Of a stretch of 6,137 nt of DNA, positions 4,931 to 6,137 are shown in pieces; position 1 is the stretch's first letter, and the number at the start of each line of letters is the position of its first letter. A model generated the notes under the pieces. The model saw only the letters and a program-made list of their open reading frames with translations. It ran no database searches and was not told where the DNA came from. The stretch is from NCBI GenBank assembly GCA_900548285.1, contig URKE01000068.1:1-6137 (forward strand), given 5' to 3'. The position numbers and the translations under genes were made by a program. The DNA is from an uncultured Eubacteriales bacterium. GTDB lineage: Bacteria > Bacillota > Clostridia > Christensenellales > Borkfalkiaceae.

Positions 4931-4950
4931 TTATGAAAGGACAGAACTAT

Positions 4951-5946
4951 ATGAAAACAGAATTGAATTTAAGACGGTGGAACAACCCGTATTCTCCGAA
5001 AGAAAAATTGAAAGCATTGAATCTTTTGAAGCGTTCCGACGTGGAATTCGTCGCGCACCGTTACCATTGCACCGTTCAGACGATTTACAGGTGGCGAAGA
5101 ATTTACAACGGGACGATAGAAAGTCTTGAAAATAAGTCGCACCGTCCGCTTACCGAGCACCCGAAAGCACAGACCGACGAAGAGAAAAAGCATATAGCGG
5201 ACTTAATCAAACGTAACCCGAATATAGGGTTAAACGAATTATATGGTAAACTTCGTCTGAATTACGCATACAGCCGTAATCCGGTTACGCTTTACAGGTA
5301 TCTGAAACGAAACGGCTTTTACGATACGAAAAAAACTTATACGCCGTATAAACCGAAACCGTACGATACGCCCGAACAAATCGGAGTGAAAATGCAAATG
5401 GACGTTAAGTATGTGCCGAAAGAATGTATCGCCGATTCGATTATCGATGACGAACGATTCTATCAGTACGGGATAATCGACGAAGCCACGCGCGAAAGGT
5501 TTATTTATCCTTACCGTGAGCAGAACGCCGACAGCACGGTTGACTTCGTTAAACGGGCGATCGCGTTCTTCGGCTATACCCCGCAAATCATTCAGACGGA
5601 CAACGGCTCGGAATTTACCTTTACGCAGAAAGTGAAAAACGACAGGAAACATTCTTTCGATATATTCTGCGAACAGCACGGAATCGAACATAAACTTATA
5701 AAGCCGAGAACTCCGCGACATAATGGTAAAATAGAACGCTCGCACAGGTGCGATAACGAACGGTTTTATAAATATCTGCGATTTCACAGTTTCGACGATT
5801 TGAAAACGCAAATGAAAGCGTATCTGAAACGGTCGAATAATATTCCGATAAGCACGTTATGCAGTAGGGATAAAACGAAAAAGTGGCTTACCCCGAACGA
5901 AAAGCGAAAAGAACTGCTTCTGCTTGATTGGGGTGTGATAGAATAA
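4951..5946 (+). CDS. DDE transposase/integrase, IS481/IS3-like
   Basis: Read from 4951 the protein has 331 residues. Residues about 14-55 form a helix-turn-helix (VAHRYHCTVQTIYRWRR) of the kind that binds transposon ends, followed by a basic linker. The catalytic rve-type core has D151 (MQMDVKYV), D217 (IIQTDNGSEF) and E262 (PRHNGKIERSH), the retroviral-integrase-fold triad. The D-to-E gap is 44 residues, longer than the classic 35, because of a basic insert (about 225-236). The length is normal for an IS481-type enzyme and the frame is intact. I prefer the ATG at 4951 because AAAGGA (4936-4941) lies nine bases upstream; the in-frame ATG at 4933 adds six residues and would depend on AAGGG inside hairpin copy 3. 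Sharing this leader with rep suggests it is the phage's integration enzyme. An independent IS inserted beside the phage is the alternative, but I found no flanking terminal repeats. Confidence 0.8.
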   Translation: MKTELNLRRWNNPYSPKEKLKALNLLKRSDVEFVAHRYHCTVQTIYRWRRIYNGTIESLENKSHRPLTEHPKAQTDEEKKHIADLIKRNPNIGLNELYGKLRLNYAYSRNPVTLYRYLKRNGFYDTKKTYTPYKPKPYDTPEQIGVKMQMDVKYVPKECIADSIIDDERFYQYGIIDEATRERFIYPYREQNADSTVDFVKRAIAFFGYTPQIIQTDNGSEFTFTQKVKNDRKHSFDIFCEQHGIEHKLIKPRTPRHNGKIERSHRCDNERFYKYLRFHSFDDLKTQMKAYLKRSNNIPISTLCSRDKTKKWLTPNEKRKELLLLDWGVIE

Positions 5947-5968
5947 TCGTTTTAAATTACATAATTTA

Positions 5969-5994
5969 AGCCGACCTTTACAGTCGGCTATTTT
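5969..5994 (+). terminator. Intrinsic terminator of the transposase gene
   Basis: AGCCGAC (5969-5975) pairs perfectly with GTCGGCT (5983-5989) around a 7-base loop and is followed by ATTTT. It begins 22 bases after the transposase stop codon. Confidence 0.7.
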
Positions 5995-6137
5995 GGCGTT
6001 CACGAATGTAAATTTTTGCGTGTGTTCTACCTATTCAGCACCTTAAAACAAGGCTCTGAACGGTTGACACGCCGTTTTTTTTGCTTTTTCTGAAAAAATT
6101 TTTAAAAAACCACTAAAATATCATTGACAATTTTTCA
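5995..6137. other. Non-coding right end with a second terminator-like stem
   Basis: I see no gene here. A short stem AACGG (6059-6063)/CCGTT (6072-6076) runs into eight T residues (6075-6082), a second, weaker plus-strand terminator. The stretch from about 6085 is A/T-tract rich. The last bases include TTGACA (6124-6129), which could be a -35 box for something beyond the window or, read on the minus strand, a TGTCAATGATA-type element end. Confidence 0.4.

Larger units (their letters stand above)
4496..4950. other. Hairpin-dense intergenic region, candidate origin/packaging region
   Basis: No convincing gene occupies these 455 bases. They hold, in order, a GC stem (4533-4555), an AACGAAA/TTTCGTT pairing (4573-4618) enclosing AAAAAC/GTTTTT, a strong bidirectional terminator (4632-4680), an 8-pair stem (4681-4705), a GC-rich long stem (4711-4773), a promoter-like TATAAT (4829), a perfect palindrome (4855-4868) and the third double hairpin (4899-4930). 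A single intergenic region with successive hairpins next to rep is how Ff-type filamentous phages organise plus and minus origins and the packaging signal. Which hairpin does which job cannot be told here, and I could not identify the nick site. Confidence 0.55.

Noticed and set aside
5957..5970. TTACATAAT resembling one half of a dif/XerD site
   Set aside because: Only one half-site matches; the expected partner half lies in the terminator stem and does not fit, and a DDE recombinase is already present.
1..6137. TGA read as tryptophan (alternative genetic code)
   Set aside because: No internal TGA occurs in the assembly, rep or transposase genes, where Trp is TGG, so TGA is a stop here.

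Overview
The window reads as part of a filamentous (inovirus-like) single-stranded DNA phage or prophage, most likely from a Gram-positive host of the Clostridia type. The reasons are AAGGAG-type ribosome binding sites, a moderate GC content that varies between genes, and the gene content: tiny hydrophobic membrane peptides, a membrane-bound Zot/pI-like assembly ATPase, a rolling-circle HUH replication initiator, and a hairpin-packed intergenic region of the kind ssDNA phages carry. The host assignment is inference. All 736 codons of the assembly gene are free of in-frame TGA and Trp is written TGG, so the standard code is in use. No RNA polymerase, capsid or tail gene is present, which argues against a tailed phage.

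Layout, left to right. At 3-164 there are two tiny coat-like reading frames, one hydrophobic and one almost pure Arg/Lys, in the same frame and separated by a TGA. At 189-222 is the first of three copies of a tandem two-hairpin element. At 229-850 is an AT-rich insert-like block: a PemK/MazF-like small protein (297-758) bounded by two minus-facing terminators, and a probable minus-strand small RNA with a near-consensus promoter. At 942-3479 is a tightly packed operon: a 30-residue membrane peptide, a 736-residue multi-membrane-span Zot-like ATPase (ATGA overlap), and an 83-residue hydrophilic protein (14-base overlap). At 3501-3533 is the second double hairpin, then the Rep gene (3557-4495). 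The stretch 4496-4950 holds no convincing gene but has a run of hairpins, including a bidirectional terminator and a very GC-rich 63-base stem; it is the best candidate for origin and packaging functions. The third double hairpin (4899-4930) precedes an IS481/IS3-like DDE transposase/integrase (about 4951-5946), followed by two terminators.

How the parts could work together: Rep would nick the circular genome and drive rolling-circle replication; small coat peptides and the membrane ATPase would extrude ssDNA through the host membrane; the DDE recombinase would integrate the genome in place of the XerCD or serine/tyrosine recombinase route used by many inoviruses. Because Rep and the transposase share the same double-hairpin leader, the transposase looks like a resident phage gene and not a chance IS hit. 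The PemK-like gene differs in base composition and looks like cargo. The window is open at both ends, so single-strand binding, adsorption and other coat genes may lie outside it.
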